The notes under the pieces are model-generated. The model was not told the origin of the DNA. It made no database searches and worked only from the letters and a program-made list of their open reading frames with translations. DNA of 64,000 nt from Colias croceus (lineage: Eukaryota > Arthropoda > Insecta > Lepidoptera > Pieridae): the NCBI RefSeq assembly GCF_905220415.1, contig NC_059543.1, positions 8,570,001 through 8,634,000 on the forward strand, written 5' to 3'. Made by a program: the position numbers and the translations under genes. Below, one piece after another: positions 24,301 through 36,566 of this stretch. Position 1 is the stretch's first letter, and each line of letters opens with the position of its first letter.

Positions 24301-25182
24301 CAACAAACACGCGGGAAAACTGTCCTCCCCCTCCACCAGAGTCGTCCGAGTCTTCATCAGATGTCGGGGGCTCCTCAGGGGCAGCGCTAAGCAAATCATA
24401 GCTCCTTTGCGCGACCCCTCTTTCCGAATCACTCGAACTAGCCGATGATGACGACGAAGGGAAGGCCTTTTCCGATTCTAGGTGACCAGGCATCGTATCA
24501 GCTACTTCTGACAAAACTAATAAAGAATCGTCTCCCGCAATCACTTTGATACCGTCTGACGTTTCATGTTGGACTGCGTGTTCAATATTGTTATCGCTCT
24601 TATCGTTATCACTAGGCGCAGGCACTTGCAACTCGGACTGTATAGCTTTATCGGTCCTTTCGACGGTCATCTCCAATCTATTTCGTGGTAGAGAGTTAGC
24701 TGTAGCGGCAGCGGTAACTGCCACGGCGGCTGCCGTCGTAAGACGGGCGAAAGCGGCGGCATCTAGTGATGAGAATCCCGGGTATGTATTCCAATGAGGC
24801 GCGGGCGGGTTTTGCGGTGGAAATGCGAGTAAAGCGGGCCAAAGGGCGGCAGGTACGGGCACAGGTACTGGGACGGGGACGGCGACAAACCGTGGCTCAG
24901 CGCCGCATGAGCACGCTCTTTGACAGTCTTGTGGTGTATGCTTGGGGGGCGGCTGCGGTGGTGGTGGTTGTGGCTGTACCGCCGCCGCGCCTGGTTCGAA
25001 GTAGTCCCAGTCGCAGTCGTCGGGAACGGGGGGCGCGGCGGAGGAGGCTGTGGAGGCTGAGTCTTCCGTGTCCTCGCGGCACGACGAATCCGAGCTGAGG
25101 AACACGAGGCGGTAATCCTCGGGACGCATGCGACCGGTTTCCGGTTCGCTTATTTCGCCAGGCTCAGTATTGACGCCCCAAT
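21323..25182 (-). CDS. btsz: btsz giant central exon (disordered, actin/moesin-linking region)
   Basis: A 3860-nt exon with acceptor TTTGACTTTCAG ending at 25183 and donor GAG|GTAAAA at 21323/21322. It enters with AT (Asp after an upstream G, then WGVNTEPGEISEPE) and leaves in phase 0 after SAPDAE: 1286 codons. A Met at 25129 (MRPEDY) could also start a shorter form. It shows, in order, Pro-rich runs, a VP dipeptide repeat (24849-24887), an Ala-rich stretch, long Ser/Asp/Glu-rich disorder, and two copies of a LEKYFxxG motif (22992-23036 and 22828-22870). Helix-like segments follow (MMTKMRQFFKQM; LTRLMKTVPGIRDEEVREIV; ISESCREIIDEF) with EDTWSDSYDSSDY between, then Ser/Arg-rich sequence. In flies the central part of Btsz binds moesin; I cannot place that site here. 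Confidence 0.9.
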
Positions 25183-26636
25183 CTGAAAGTCAAATAAACA
25201 AATTTAAAATACATAACAAATTCAACATGTTTAATGAATGAGCAAAGTTTTCGACAAGTAACTTTGCTATAAGTTTTTTGCAGGCACTCTAATTTAATGA
25301 CAGGCGTTACAAATATTAAACGATTATAAACTGGTTTTTAATTGCATTACCAAACAGCTTACAACAGTGATTTAGATTAGACGAACAATTCACAAGTTTT
25401 AATGAATCAATCAGTAAATTATGTTTGTGCATTCATCTAAACTTTACAACGTTTATGGAAGAGGAAATCAATAATTAGATTGCAATAAAAATGCAATAGA
25501 AAGCACCACGGATGGGTGGCGTCTATCGTGAGTTAAAGCGACATGCTACACGAACCCAGCTTAGATACGCTATCTTCATACTAAGAGGCATAATTATTAG
25601 TCACATGGTATAAAAATGTAAGCAAAACAATTTCTTTTTCTCAGATACATTTTTCACTTAATCCATGCAATCGGAAGCCGTACTATTATTCATTACGCAG
25701 TAAAAAATACATAATATAAATAAAGCCTCATCCTTCACAGTTTTTCAAGCATCACACTCTAAAAAATCATATTTGAGAGGTACAGAATAATTATATAATT
25801 ACTTTTTAACAAAAAAAAATAAATCGGACAGGGCCTGCTCCTTTTTGTGTCGGTTCAAAACACGATATATATTTATTAATTTTTGAACGTCTCATTTTGG
25901 TACCACCGCACTATAAATACGGAAACAAGATAAGAATAAATAATAACATTGAACGCATAATCTTATTATAAATAGAAGCAAATTAATTCAGATGAAGTAA
26001 CGATCATTGTAACCTTAATATATTTATAATCAATTTTACAGTCAGTTACTACTTACTACCAACATAATGTACCTACATGACTTTAAATACATTGCATCGA
26101 CATACCATATTAAATACATAGTAACTGAGTAAGTACTGAAAATTCAAGGTTTAAAATCGAGCTTATGTGTGTTTTTTGAATCTCCTATTGAACTATAAAC
26201 AAGTTTAAACTATGCAGTAGCTATTATTTATTCATAATTAATGCGCCTTTTTACAAACATAAAATTTAAAAATGAAGTGAACTTAACATTTTATGTTCGT
26301 GTGAGAAAGTTCTTGACTATTTTTTTATTTACAATGTTATGCCATTCTCAGAATTCTAACGTTAAACCAATGCAATGTTAAAATAAATATCCTTAGCAAA
26401 TAATATCGCTAGACCGTAAGACAATAACATAATTATGTGAACCTTTTGCTTCATAGCATAAAGTTCATTTTAGATTATACTCCTGAGTTTATTTATTTTT
26501 AATCCAAACTAAGTAAAATAAACATTGTTTACTTTCTTTAGATTTTTATGCAAATTCTACCACGATTCTACTGCTCTGTCAATTTTCATATTCTTTTTAG
26601 GATAAAAATTTGTACCTGCCTAAAACGGATCCCAGT

Positions 26637-26692
26637 ACACATTTACACACTATACACACTATACACAGTATTACACACTATACATACTCGAC
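26637..26692. repeat. Short ACACTATAC tandem repeats
   Basis: Several imperfect copies of ACACTATAC follow each other. It is a low-complexity minisatellite of about 50 bp. Confidence 0.6.
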
Positions 26693-27673
26693 TATATTAC
26701 AACTTTTATAAAGGTATAGGTACCAAATACCATTTTAACTTTACCGATTTTATTTTGAGGCACACTTCATCGTATGAAATCGCATAAAAAAAACATAATT
26801 ATTCCAAATCCAATTAATTCTAAAACCCCGTTATGTATTATAAATATAATTATAAAATTTTAATATTCACTATAATTAATTAAATTTTATGTAACGGGAA
26901 GTGCTTTATGGTTTGACGTTCGATGCGCTCAATGCTTTCATTCATTTTGAATAAAATAAACATGGCGTTAACAATTAACATTATTAAATATTTAAGCAAA
27001 TACTTGTATGAAAATTATAGAGCTGTTAAAAGTAGATAATTTCAACAGTTAGTCGTCATCATAGACAAAAAAAAATCATGAAAAAAGACTTTTGTCGTGG
27101 TTATTAATTGGAAATAGTATTAGGTATCTTGATAAGATTGTGGAGTTTGAGGAGTGGTAGGGTTAACCTTTTCATTTAGTCATTTAATGATAGGTTATAT
27201 TTTACTCCGTCTTCTAAAGTACAATTGCTGGGCCACGTCCTAGTGTCTAGGCACTTTTTTATTTATAACAGAAAACAAAGTTACAATAGCCTATTATATG
27301 CAGTTTAAAGCAGTTTCTAATTAAAATATTTCACCTTTGACACACGGCCGTGGATTACTTGTTCCCATAATCACTATAATCTCATTAAACTTAGTATAAT
27401 CGCATTAAATTGACATTTGCAATGATATTCAAAGCTGAAAGCATATTAATAAATATTTTGAACAATGAATTTAGAACAGCTACGTTGGCTTATGTCCAAG
27501 GTTTTGTTACCTAAATCGTAGGAGGCACGAGGACATTTACCTAAGGTGTCCTTTATCTATGTTAAATTGTATTTTAAATGGTCGTTTTAGCACTCGCGAA
27601 AGTAGTGATCTAGAAAAGATTCTAGCTGAAAAATAATGTTAAAATACTACAATTCATCGCCTTAGAATAACAA

Positions 27674-27696
27674 CTCTCTCTCTCTCTCTCTCTCTC
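27674..27696. repeat. (CT)n microsatellite
   Basis: About eleven CT units in a row, read as (GA)n on the minus strand. GA runs can bind GAGA-type factors, but no promoter context is evident here. Confidence 0.85.
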
Positions 27697-28464
27697 AAAT
27701 ATGAGCAATAATACAAAAATACAAAAACGTTAGAAAAATAATTACTCATTAAACAATTATTTCTTTCATTTGAGATGATAAAATCACTGTGCCGACTTTC
27801 TTTTTTAATCAGATCGCATTGTAGACCTAAATGAGCGGTTCGATGGTTCCGATAGTTCTGAACGAATGAGATTTTACAAATATGTACATTCAAAAGGTAG
27901 GAGGACGTTTAAATTATAACAGTTTTTTATAAAATAATAGCGTTAAATACATTGGAATGGGATCTAATTCTCTTCTCATCTCAATTCTATTTGTTAATGC
28001 TGTTACCGTTTGCCAAATTAATGAACATATAATTAGTTATTCATAATAAACAGATACGATCTACAAACATTTTTTAAATGGAAAATTTATCATTTGTCAA
28101 TGTAAAATTTCAGCTCAGCCGGATCAGTACCTTTTTTCATAAAATAACAACAAGCACATCGTTCACATCAACCAGATAGATACGAAATTCATTCCATATT
28201 TCCAAAATTAGCATAACAATAGCTAAGCAGGTATATTTTTAATAATATCTACAGCCTCTGAAAAATCGTGCCTTACGTACTGCAATAACAATCAAGATTC
28301 AATAAAAAGAGACCATTACATCAGATGAAGATACAATTCAACGAGGTCATGGTACCGATTTCGTTTTAGGTCAGCCAATACAATGTAAGCGCTATTTACA
28401 GATTCTTCCTTGGTTTTTTGATAACCATACTGAATTTATGCGCTATATGGAACAACGTTGGTAC

Positions 28465-28791
28465 CTAAAGAGGGTGCGTTTGTTTATAACCCTTTATGTT
28501 CTGGGTTATAATCCTTGATGGTAACTGAGAAAGAGCAAGTCCATATGTGATAAGGCTGATAAAACTGATCTTATCCATAGAAAAATTTATAATAGGAACA
28601 TGTGTTTCATCCACCATATGTACAAAGTGGACACGGGACTCCACTTTTTTGCAAAATACATTTAAATACATTACTCGTAGGCTCTGCTGTTGTATTACGT
28701 CATCAATTGAAACCCATGATAAAATCAATTTTGTATTTATTCGCCACGGACCACGGTTGAACCTCTCAATTATTTTAAAGCAATTTAACAA
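28465..28791 (-). pseudogene. Possible PIF/Harbinger transposase relic
   Basis: A 108-residue open segment contains FVHMVDETHVPI (about 28590-28625). This resembles the first catalytic Asp block of Harbinger nucleases, usually GAIDGTH(I/V)PI, preceded at the right distance by a bulky residue-rich stretch and followed by DKISFISLITY, like the RKDFYSLNVQ segment. There is no complete transposase, no inverted repeats were found around it, and the Gly after Asp is Glu. It could be chance. A Harbinger-like element elsewhere in the window (57535-58554) makes the family plausible. Confidence 0.3.
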
Positions 28792-29629
28792 AGTATACCT
28801 TTGCTATTTCTGAGATCGATTGCGACATTGTTTTATTTTTTTTTTAATGGTTACATAAATAACGAGATGCGAATCTCTAAAATATGAGAATAAACCACAT
28901 ATTAACTCAATGGAATAAACATAGGTTTTAAGTAGATAAAGATAATGATCGCATTTTGTTTACACCCATATGTATTTTTAGTTAGTAGGTACCTATAAGC
29001 TTGTTTTTTTATGTGAAAGGTTTATTCACATAAAACAAAACATAAATTTTATGAAACACCTTCATTTGCTAAACAACTTCATTATTCATGGATTCGTGTT
29101 AATAGTTAAGCCTTTTGTTTGTTGCACAGCTATAAATATTGAAATGTGGGCTTTTTATATGGATGGATTATGAGAGAATCTTTCAAAGTTTTAATATAAA
29201 TTAATTCTAGAAAATATTATTTAAAAGTTTACCATAAACTTTCTTTATATTCGGGTGTCTAAGGGACCCAACTTTTCATGTTGCCATCTCTGACGTCTAA
29301 CTGTCTTACAGAAACCCTAATTTAAACACGTCTACATAATATTATAATTATATATAAAGTATATCAGTTTCATCCAATTACTCTATAGTTCGATATCTGA
29401 TACTTACATTCGACAAGGGGAAGTTATTATACGGCTTCATTTAATGTTTTTTGCGGCTTCACTGATGAACACCGAAACAAATTCAGAACCACACACACAT
29501 GCACAGATACGAAAACTTTAAGTGACGTTATACGACTTTTACGCGGGAAGAATTTGCTAAAGAACTTTTTTTTTTAATTTTGAATTATTTTGGCAATTAA
29601 TTATTATTATATAGTAAGGCTTAGCAGCG

Positions 29630-29715
29630 GTTGTGGAGAGCACGCAAGCGGATGTGCGCAGGCAGCCGGCCGACTGCTGCGCTTGCCGCCCTAGTGTTGT
29701 GTACTTATCGATAGA
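29630..29715. promoter_or_regulatory. GC-rich island with a DREF-type site
   Basis: About 80 bp of GC-rich sequence (AGCCGGCCGACTGCTGCGCT core) ends in TATCGATA at 29706-29713, the exact DNA-replication-related element bound by DREF in insect promoters. It lies inside the btsz intron upstream (minus strand) of the giant exon. It may be an internal promoter for a form starting at or before MRPEDY. Confidence 0.3.
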
Positions 29716-31388
29716 AGAGTAGAAAGTACGTTTAGAGTAAGATTGAAAGGTTACCATGTGCTTATTTTGATTTTGACATTTTGATTTAATTTAGATGAAA
29801 TTATTTTTTTATTAATTAAACATTAATAATTGTTTTTATTTGGTTGTCCATGTAAGGAAGATAATATCTTATATGCACACATTTAAAAAAAATGAATCTA
29901 ACTCACGTTTGAAATATCCATAGGTTTATAGTTTTATATTAAAAAGAAAAGATATTCAATGTAGGGTTGATTAGTGATATCATATACATTCATTTTAAAA
30001 CTCATTATATTATTACCTAGTTTCGACTGATAGTATACTCTTCTAGTAATGATACTGATACAGAACTAATGTAAACGCGGCTAAGTATTACATTGCGCAA
30101 CAGTATCAAATTCATCGATAAACTTAATCGACTCTATGCTTCACTATTGCTTGACTCACCTCACGTCTCAACGCCAACAACAAAACTTGGTTCAATATTT
30201 AAAAGGTCGCAAGTGACCGATGACGATAGTACAAAAACACTTCGCCTTTACCGAGGGCTACATTTCGAAAAACAGAACGGCTGGCGTTTGGGACCTTTCT
30301 ACATACTCGCTCCAACCGAACAATGAACTTGCAACTAGACCAAACAACTAGGTACTTTTGTATATAGACCACGCCACGAAAACTTCTTTGTGTGCAATCA
30401 CGTAGGACGAACTCCTACGCACACATGGACATTTCTCAAAAGCCCGCTTACCTGAGGCTACAAAAGACACTTAAATCTTACAAAAAATAAATGGCAGCAC
30501 TGTTATGTTACCATATGGTTTGTAACGTACTATTTACATCGACCCCTTTACAAGTGTAGAGCCGAGACAGGTGAAGTTAAGGCAAGGGGAACCAGGACAG
30601 TTTTTTAAGCTTTTGTGAATTCACACGATCTATTTTTATTCAAATAATTTCATGATTCGGATTTTTAAATAAACACACATTATACAGTTTATTTTGTGAG
30701 ATAAAAATTACTATATTCTGCCATTATTCCTAATTCTAAAGTAAATTATTATTAATATTAATTCGTTATAAATCCTTGAAATTTGTGAACATCTTCCGTC
30801 AAAGACTTCGTAGCGTGACGGAGCTATTCTTACTGGAGGCACTAAAATTTTAAGCATAAAAAGCGAGGTGAATTCATAATTATAAGGTACTAGTGGTACT
30901 AGCTTATGACTGCTAAGTTATCCGCGTTTTGTTTAGATTATAATATTTATTGCGAAATGTTAAATTATTGTAAGAAGAACAATTTTGAAGTATGTACGTA
31001 AAAATTTTGGTCATACAAAAACTATGATTAATGACGCCAGTAAAGTATGATATTTTATAAATATAAATATACACCTACATTAGTTATTGTTTGCGATAGT
31101 GATAACTGATAATGTTACGGGCTTCTTAGTACTGGGTACCCTGCGGGTAGAGTGACATACAAGTAGTAGTAATTTATAAATTAAAATTGTATTTGGAACG
31201 AATTCATTTGTATTAATTTAAATACTGTCTCAAGAAGAATTTGAATAATCTCGTTTATAATTCTAAAACCCATAAATTCAACAAATAAGGTTATGAAAAA
31301 TGAATAGAATAAAAAGTATGATAAGAGAAGAGTAGAGCAACAAAAATTGTGAAAAATATTAAAGACTTTTATAGAAGTACCTAATAAA

Positions 31389-31454
31389 AAAAAATAGTTT
31401 TTTCTTACGGTATATAGGTAGAAATCTATATACCGTAAGAAAAAACTATTTTTT
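31389..31454. repeat. Perfect inverted repeat, 29-bp stem
   Basis: Arms 31389-31417 and 31426-31454 pair without a mismatch, with an 8-base centre that can pair one or two more bases. The arms contain TTTTTTCTTACGGTATATA and its complement. It is longer and more perfect than expected by chance in this AT-rich DNA. Its origin is unknown: a fold-back element, a recent inverted duplication or an RNA hairpin. Confidence 0.9.
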
Positions 31455-31919
31455 ATATTTATTTCTACTACAGAATCTGTACGATTATTACGAGTACGAG
31501 TAGTACAGATATAATCGAATAAAAACTTATGATTCGAGTTTCAACACCATTAACATTTTTTTTTATTAACATTAAAAATAATGTTCACAAATAATATAGC
31601 ATTATACGTAATTATTCAACTTTTTATCATGATATCGTGGTTCCAACTCTAAGTTGACTTTAAGTCATTGAACACAAGCGCAAAAAATCTTCTAACTCAA
31701 TGACTTTCAACAAAAACAGCCGATACGTTCAGACTATGAACAGTTAAATGATTATAGTATGATAATAATAAAATATAATATAAATAAATAATAAGATGAG
31801 TTCAACTTGCAAGTGATAGGAAGGCATACAAAAGACATCAACGATGCTCTACAATATTAGTTTTCTCAAAAAATATGTTCTTCCCAATTTTCAACAAAAT
31901 GTCAGTATGTGTACATCTA

Positions 31920-32140
31920 ATATATATTAGTTATAAAGGCGAAAGTTTGTATGGATGTATGGATGTTTGTTACTCTTTCACGTAAAAACTACTGAACCGA
32001 TTACAATGAAATTTAGCACACATATAGAGGGTAACTTGGATTAACACATAGGATAGTTTTTATCCCGGAAATCCCACGGGAACGGGAACTATGCGGGTTT
32101 TCCTTTGCAAACGCGGGCGAAGCCGCGGGCGGAAATCTAG
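31920..32140 (-). repeat. Short interspersed repeat, family D copy 1
   Basis: On the plus strand it runs from GCGAAAGTTTGTATGGATGT through CTACTGAACCGATTACAATG and TTTTATCCCGGAAATCCCAC to GCCGCGGGCGGAAATCTAG. Copy 2 at 41425-41649 is about 85-90 percent identical by eye. Confidence 0.88.
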
Positions 32141-32147
32141 TTGTACT

Positions 32148-32240
32148 TATAATGTGATCATCAGCCCTTATACGTGCCCACTTCTGGGACACGGGCCTCC
32201 CTTAAGGGCATGATAATCATGATATTAATTTATGTAATAT
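32148..32240 (+). repeat. Probable LINE fragment (CAGCCC...GGGACACGGGCCTCC type)
   Basis: The phrases ATCATCAGCCCTTATACGTG and GGGACACGGGCCTCCCTTAA resemble a widely dispersed lepidopteran LINE segment. It lies right beside family D copy 1. It is a single copy here and no ends were defined. Confidence 0.45.
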
Positions 32241-32549
32241 GATGTATCTGCCCTGTGTTAACAACGATGTTGATTTAAATAATTAATATTTTAAAGTCAC
32301 GTAGGTAGGTAGGTACTACGGACAAGAATGGATTAATTAAGATATTGTTTGAATATTAAAACCTTAGATGTAAATTAATTTGATCATTGGGGGCTGTGTT
32401 TTTTTTTAATTGTTTAACTAAAAATTTATTCTTCTAATAAAAACATCCATTTCAAAAATGGGTTATAATTGAAGGACTACCTTTTTATAGATTATTTTTT
32501 AATTATAGTATAATAATTTCATTGTTTATCTGATAGATTGTGATTGTTA

Positions 32550-32704
32550 ATGCTTGGGGGCCTGGTGACCCGTAACACAAGTATTTTGTACTTATCGCGG
32601 GCACCAGTCTCTCACAAATGTTAGTATTAAGATATATAGATTAACAATGTATGTGTTGATTGTACATTTGTGATGAGAAAAATAAATAAATAAAAATAAA
32701 TAAA
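32550..32704 (+). repeat. Non-LTR retroelement tail with TAAA repeats
   Basis: A GC-richer block (GGGGGCCTGGTGACCCGTAA, CGCGGGCACCAGTCTCTCAC) is followed by TGTACATTTGTGATGAGAAA and a run of AAATAAATAAAT units. A 3' end with short A-rich tandem repeats is usual for CR1/Jockey-type elements. It is 5' truncated, so no protein remains. Confidence 0.6.
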
Positions 32705-33539
32705 ATATTTAATATTTAATTTAATACTTCATTCAATTAACTATTCCGTCTAAATGATTGGGCATAAGCAACTACACAAATTAAAAACATATGAAAACAA
32801 TGTTGTGAAGTGTGTCTCTCTTATTAGTCATTACTCCACAACATAAAAATCAGCAAGTCAATGTATGTGTGCATAACATTAACAACACTGTATGCATTAT
32901 CGTAATCAACTAACAATACAATACATCGTAGCATAGAAATCAATGTCATTAATATATGATTTGTTACGTAAATTGCGAAGTGTGTCAATGCTATTGCTTA
33001 GCACAAGTAAAAAGTAATGATTAAGGTGTTTAGCCTTCGGTATTGGCCAGCTACCCACTCTCGACCCACGCGCCACCTACAGGATGCACTTCCGTTTTAG
33101 ACCACATTTGAACCTATTGTTGTATATATAATGTACAAGTGGGATATGGGAACTATTGCATAATCAAACCCTTTTACATTAGACTGAGATCTTGGTTGAT
33201 AATTTCAATAAATTGTTAGGTAATAACGTATTTTAGAATTGATTCTTTAGTGCCTAGTAGATACTAGATACCGTATCTGGTCTCTTTGATCAACATTAGT
33301 GCCCTTATCTCGTATCCAGGATATAGAAGGGAGAGCCTCTAAGTTTTATTGAAACCTCATAACATCAACAGTCTAAGCAGCAAAAATAGTCTGAAGTAAA
33401 ATTTAAATAAAAAGTACATTGATAAAAATCACCCAACAACGGATATAAGAAGCAGTCCAGAATAAAACTGCGTAGGTACATACGCTATTTCTTTATAGGT
33501 AGTTGCCTTGAAAAAATGTACCATCTAAGTTACAGATAC

Positions 33540-33600
33540 GAAGCAAACGCCATCTAGCGTAAATTTAATAAAACACCCAGCGTTCTAGTGGCGAAGGTAC
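33540..33600. repeat. Imperfect inverted repeat around CGCCATCTAG
   Basis: CGCCATCTAGCG at about 33550 faces CGTTCTAGTGGCG at about 33581. CGCCATCTAG-type inverted ends are seen in some insect miniature elements. The ends of the element could not be fixed, so this may be a remnant only. Confidence 0.35.
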
Positions 33601-34815
33601 TGAGAAAGTTTACTAAACAAATAATAGATGGAGCTGTACACAGTTTTCCAGTAATAAGACAAAGTACAATTAAACTAGCTACTCAATGTAAAAGCCACTT
33701 TATTAAATGACTTCGATTACTTATTAATTAATGTGTAATTGAGATATATACGTAGATATAAGATATTTTTGTATCAGGCGTGATAAATAAACCCCTTACA
33801 AATATTAAAAACAAAATGGTGAATGTTTGAACGTCCTCGACGGGTACGAAACCCTGGACTACAGATGAACAGATACGAATTCCATTGGTATGGATGTGCT
33901 GTGCGCTGCAGTGAACGTAACAATGGCATTGAACTATTATATAAATATACTAATAACGAGAATTATATGTTGGAACTTATTGGGAAGTTTCCTTTTTATT
34001 CTAATTTATATTATGTTCAAGGGATTTCCTTATTATATATTAGTTATGGCTCTTGATTATGCAAATATAATGGTGTAGAAAGATATAAATTTCATAATAT
34101 ATTGAATAGTTACTTGGAGTAGTGAAAGGGGTATGAATGGCTTATCTATTTTATAGCCAATAAAACATAAATATTGTTATAGCTCTATATATAGAGGCAT
34201 ACGCGTTATATTCCTTCTATAATAGAGTAATAATACTGTTCCGAATTCTGATTCTGATTCTTCGAAAAATATCTATCAGAGCAATCACAGATAACAAATC
34301 CTATCTTCCATCCATATCAATCTTTTCCCATGTGAAAAGTCTCTCAATAATCGTTGGAAACAGGTTCGTACGTAAAATTTATTGCAACAACAATCTATGT
34401 TGAATAAATGATATCGAAATTCACTGCACGGTTAGAAAGCAGATAATTGTAATCACTTCACAGATGGCCGTTCATCAACATGGTATTGACTCGGAGTAAT
34501 TCACACCAGTCTTTTTTATTGTGATTGCCACGTGTTTCAAATGGGTATTCTGTTACTCAATATATAAAAATATTTATAAACACGTTTGTATTTACTTTAA
34601 CACGCACGTTTTTGTACTATCTGTGCACTATGTTGTAATTATGACATTCTGGATTATGGCCTAAATGTTAATAGGACTTGTGTCCCTAGAGTTAGAAAAA
34701 TACGCTGATGATGATAATGATGAAAACAACCCGAATGAAAGCAGGTTCTAAAACAGTCAAATATTCTGAATGACGATTATAATAAGAACATAAGTTGTAT
34801 TCATCATTCCAAATA

Positions 34816-34976
34816 CTAGCGGTCCAACCCGGCTTCGCCCGTGGTACATATTTCGCAACAAAAAGTAAAAATATCTCCATACCAAATTTCAGGCAAATTG
34901 GTTCAGTAGTTTAGGCGTGATTGAGTAACAGACAGACAGACAGAGTTACTTTCGCATTTATAATATTAGTATGGAT
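34816..34976 (+). repeat. Short interspersed repeat related to family B
   Basis: Its head CTAGCGGTCCAACCCGGCTT matches family B. The middle (ATACCAAATTTCAGGCAAAT, GTTCAGTAGTTTAGGCGTGA) and the GACAGACAGACAGAG block then follow another subfamily, ending ATTTATAATATTAGTATGGA. Confidence 0.7.
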
Positions 34977-35253
34977 ACTTCCAAGAAAGTAAATCAATAA
35001 ACAGAATGTCTTAATAGCCAAGTATATGCTAACAATCAATTGATTAGTTTAAGAGATGAAACATTTAAAATATCATTTGTCCATACATACTATTTATCCA
35101 GCACACTTACGACTAACAGGAGTAGGTAGAGAATCAATGAAAAATGAAACAAAACATTTCAATTTACAAACGGAGTTGCGTGGGTCAACTAGTTAATTAT
35201 AATTGCCGCTACTTTAAAAGAAGCGGCCCAGTACTTATTATGAATAAAAACTT

Positions 35254-35305
35254 GCTTTCTTAAGGGAAGTCCCATAAATTCTTTTATGAGACTTCCTTGA
35301 AGCGA
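35254..35305. other. Imperfect hairpin, pre-microRNA-like
   Basis: AAGGGAAGTCCCATAAA (35262-35278) pairs with TTTATGAGACTTCCTT (35284-35298) with one bulge and one mismatch, over a short loop. The outer GCTT and GAAGC can extend it. The size is at the low end for a pre-microRNA and I recognise no known seed. Confidence 0.45.
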
Positions 35306-36566
35306 TGTGAGAAAATCCAGTGGAAATAATGACAATTGGTGTTATATCAAATGTATACGCTTTTTTAAATGAAATATATGAGAATAATCGCAAAAAGCTC
35401 ATTTATTTTAAAAGGTTCAATCATAGAATTCCGCGTCAAGAAATGAAGATTCTCGATAGCATGTTTTCATTGCTGTTTATCAGTTCAAAGAGTTACTACT
35501 ATTTCACCGAACTTTGGTCATGCATATTTCTCATATTTTAGTCAAAAATCAGAATATAGACCCGGAAAACAGTTACCTCACATGCCTAAGAAAAAGTTAC
35601 TCGCTTCAAAATTGAAATCAAATTCAACTCTACCATGTGAAACCTTTCAGACCGAAAACATTACAATTAGTACCCATCAGAAATGAGCGAACCTTATGTA
35701 ATTAAACACCTTCACATTCATTACCAATATACTCGTAGACAGTGCGTCGCTTAAGTGAGATATATAATAACTTATCTCTATAACAAAATTGGTTTAATTG
35801 GTATACTTTTATCGATTTATTGCCTATTAGTGCTGGCAGTTTCGAGTACTCGTTTCGTCATGGCTGGTTCACTGGGCAATTGGTCTGCTATGGTTTGTGT
35901 ACAATTGTGGGCGTTATTACGAAATTAACAAGGGAATGCTTTTAAATAAACAACTCTAGTGTCTAGGAGAAATTTTGTAATGTTTAACGTCGTGTTTCTA
36001 GATGAGTTTGACTTTAGTGCTGTGAAGTAGGGTAGAGAAATAGAATGTGGCTGTTTATGCGTCACATTACTTTTCATATTCTGTTTATTGGTTGGCCTAT
36101 TTGATAATACATTAAATTATATTATTGAGAGCATAGTTAAGAGTTACCTTTGTTTTATCAAGAGCTTTGAGACTAATATTTCATAATGATTATATGATAA
36201 GATACTAAGCAAGCAATGGCAGTAAATAAGTAATAGAATCATGAATTATGTAATTTAATTATAGGGTAATTACTTCATTATTTCTTGACATGCGTCGGAT
36301 TAATTTAACCAACTATTTTGATCACTATCAATCTTGATTATTTTTGAACTACATACTTCATACAATAAATAATCATTCTAACTAAATAAATGTTAAAATG
36401 TATATATGTATTTTAATGTTTGTACTCAATCTATCGCGCTGATTGACAAATAAATAGCACACGCAACATAATTTATTACCTGGGTTCGTAGCATAGTTTT
36501 AGATCTGTACCTCTAGTAAACAGTACTGTTCAAGCTAGTGTTTGTGTTATGTTTTTATCTAGTTAC

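Larger units (their letters stand above)
25183..36566 (-). other. btsz: btsz intron of 11.4 kb
   Basis: An AT-rich intron before the giant exon. It contains a (CT)n microsatellite (27674-27696), a possible transposase relic (28465-28791), a GC-rich island with a DREF-type site (29630-29715), a less AT-rich stretch at 30020-30480, a perfect long hairpin (31389-31454), repeats at 31920-32140, 32148-32240, 32550-32704 and 34816-34976, and an imperfect hairpin (35254-35305). No further exon was recognised. Confidence 0.75.
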
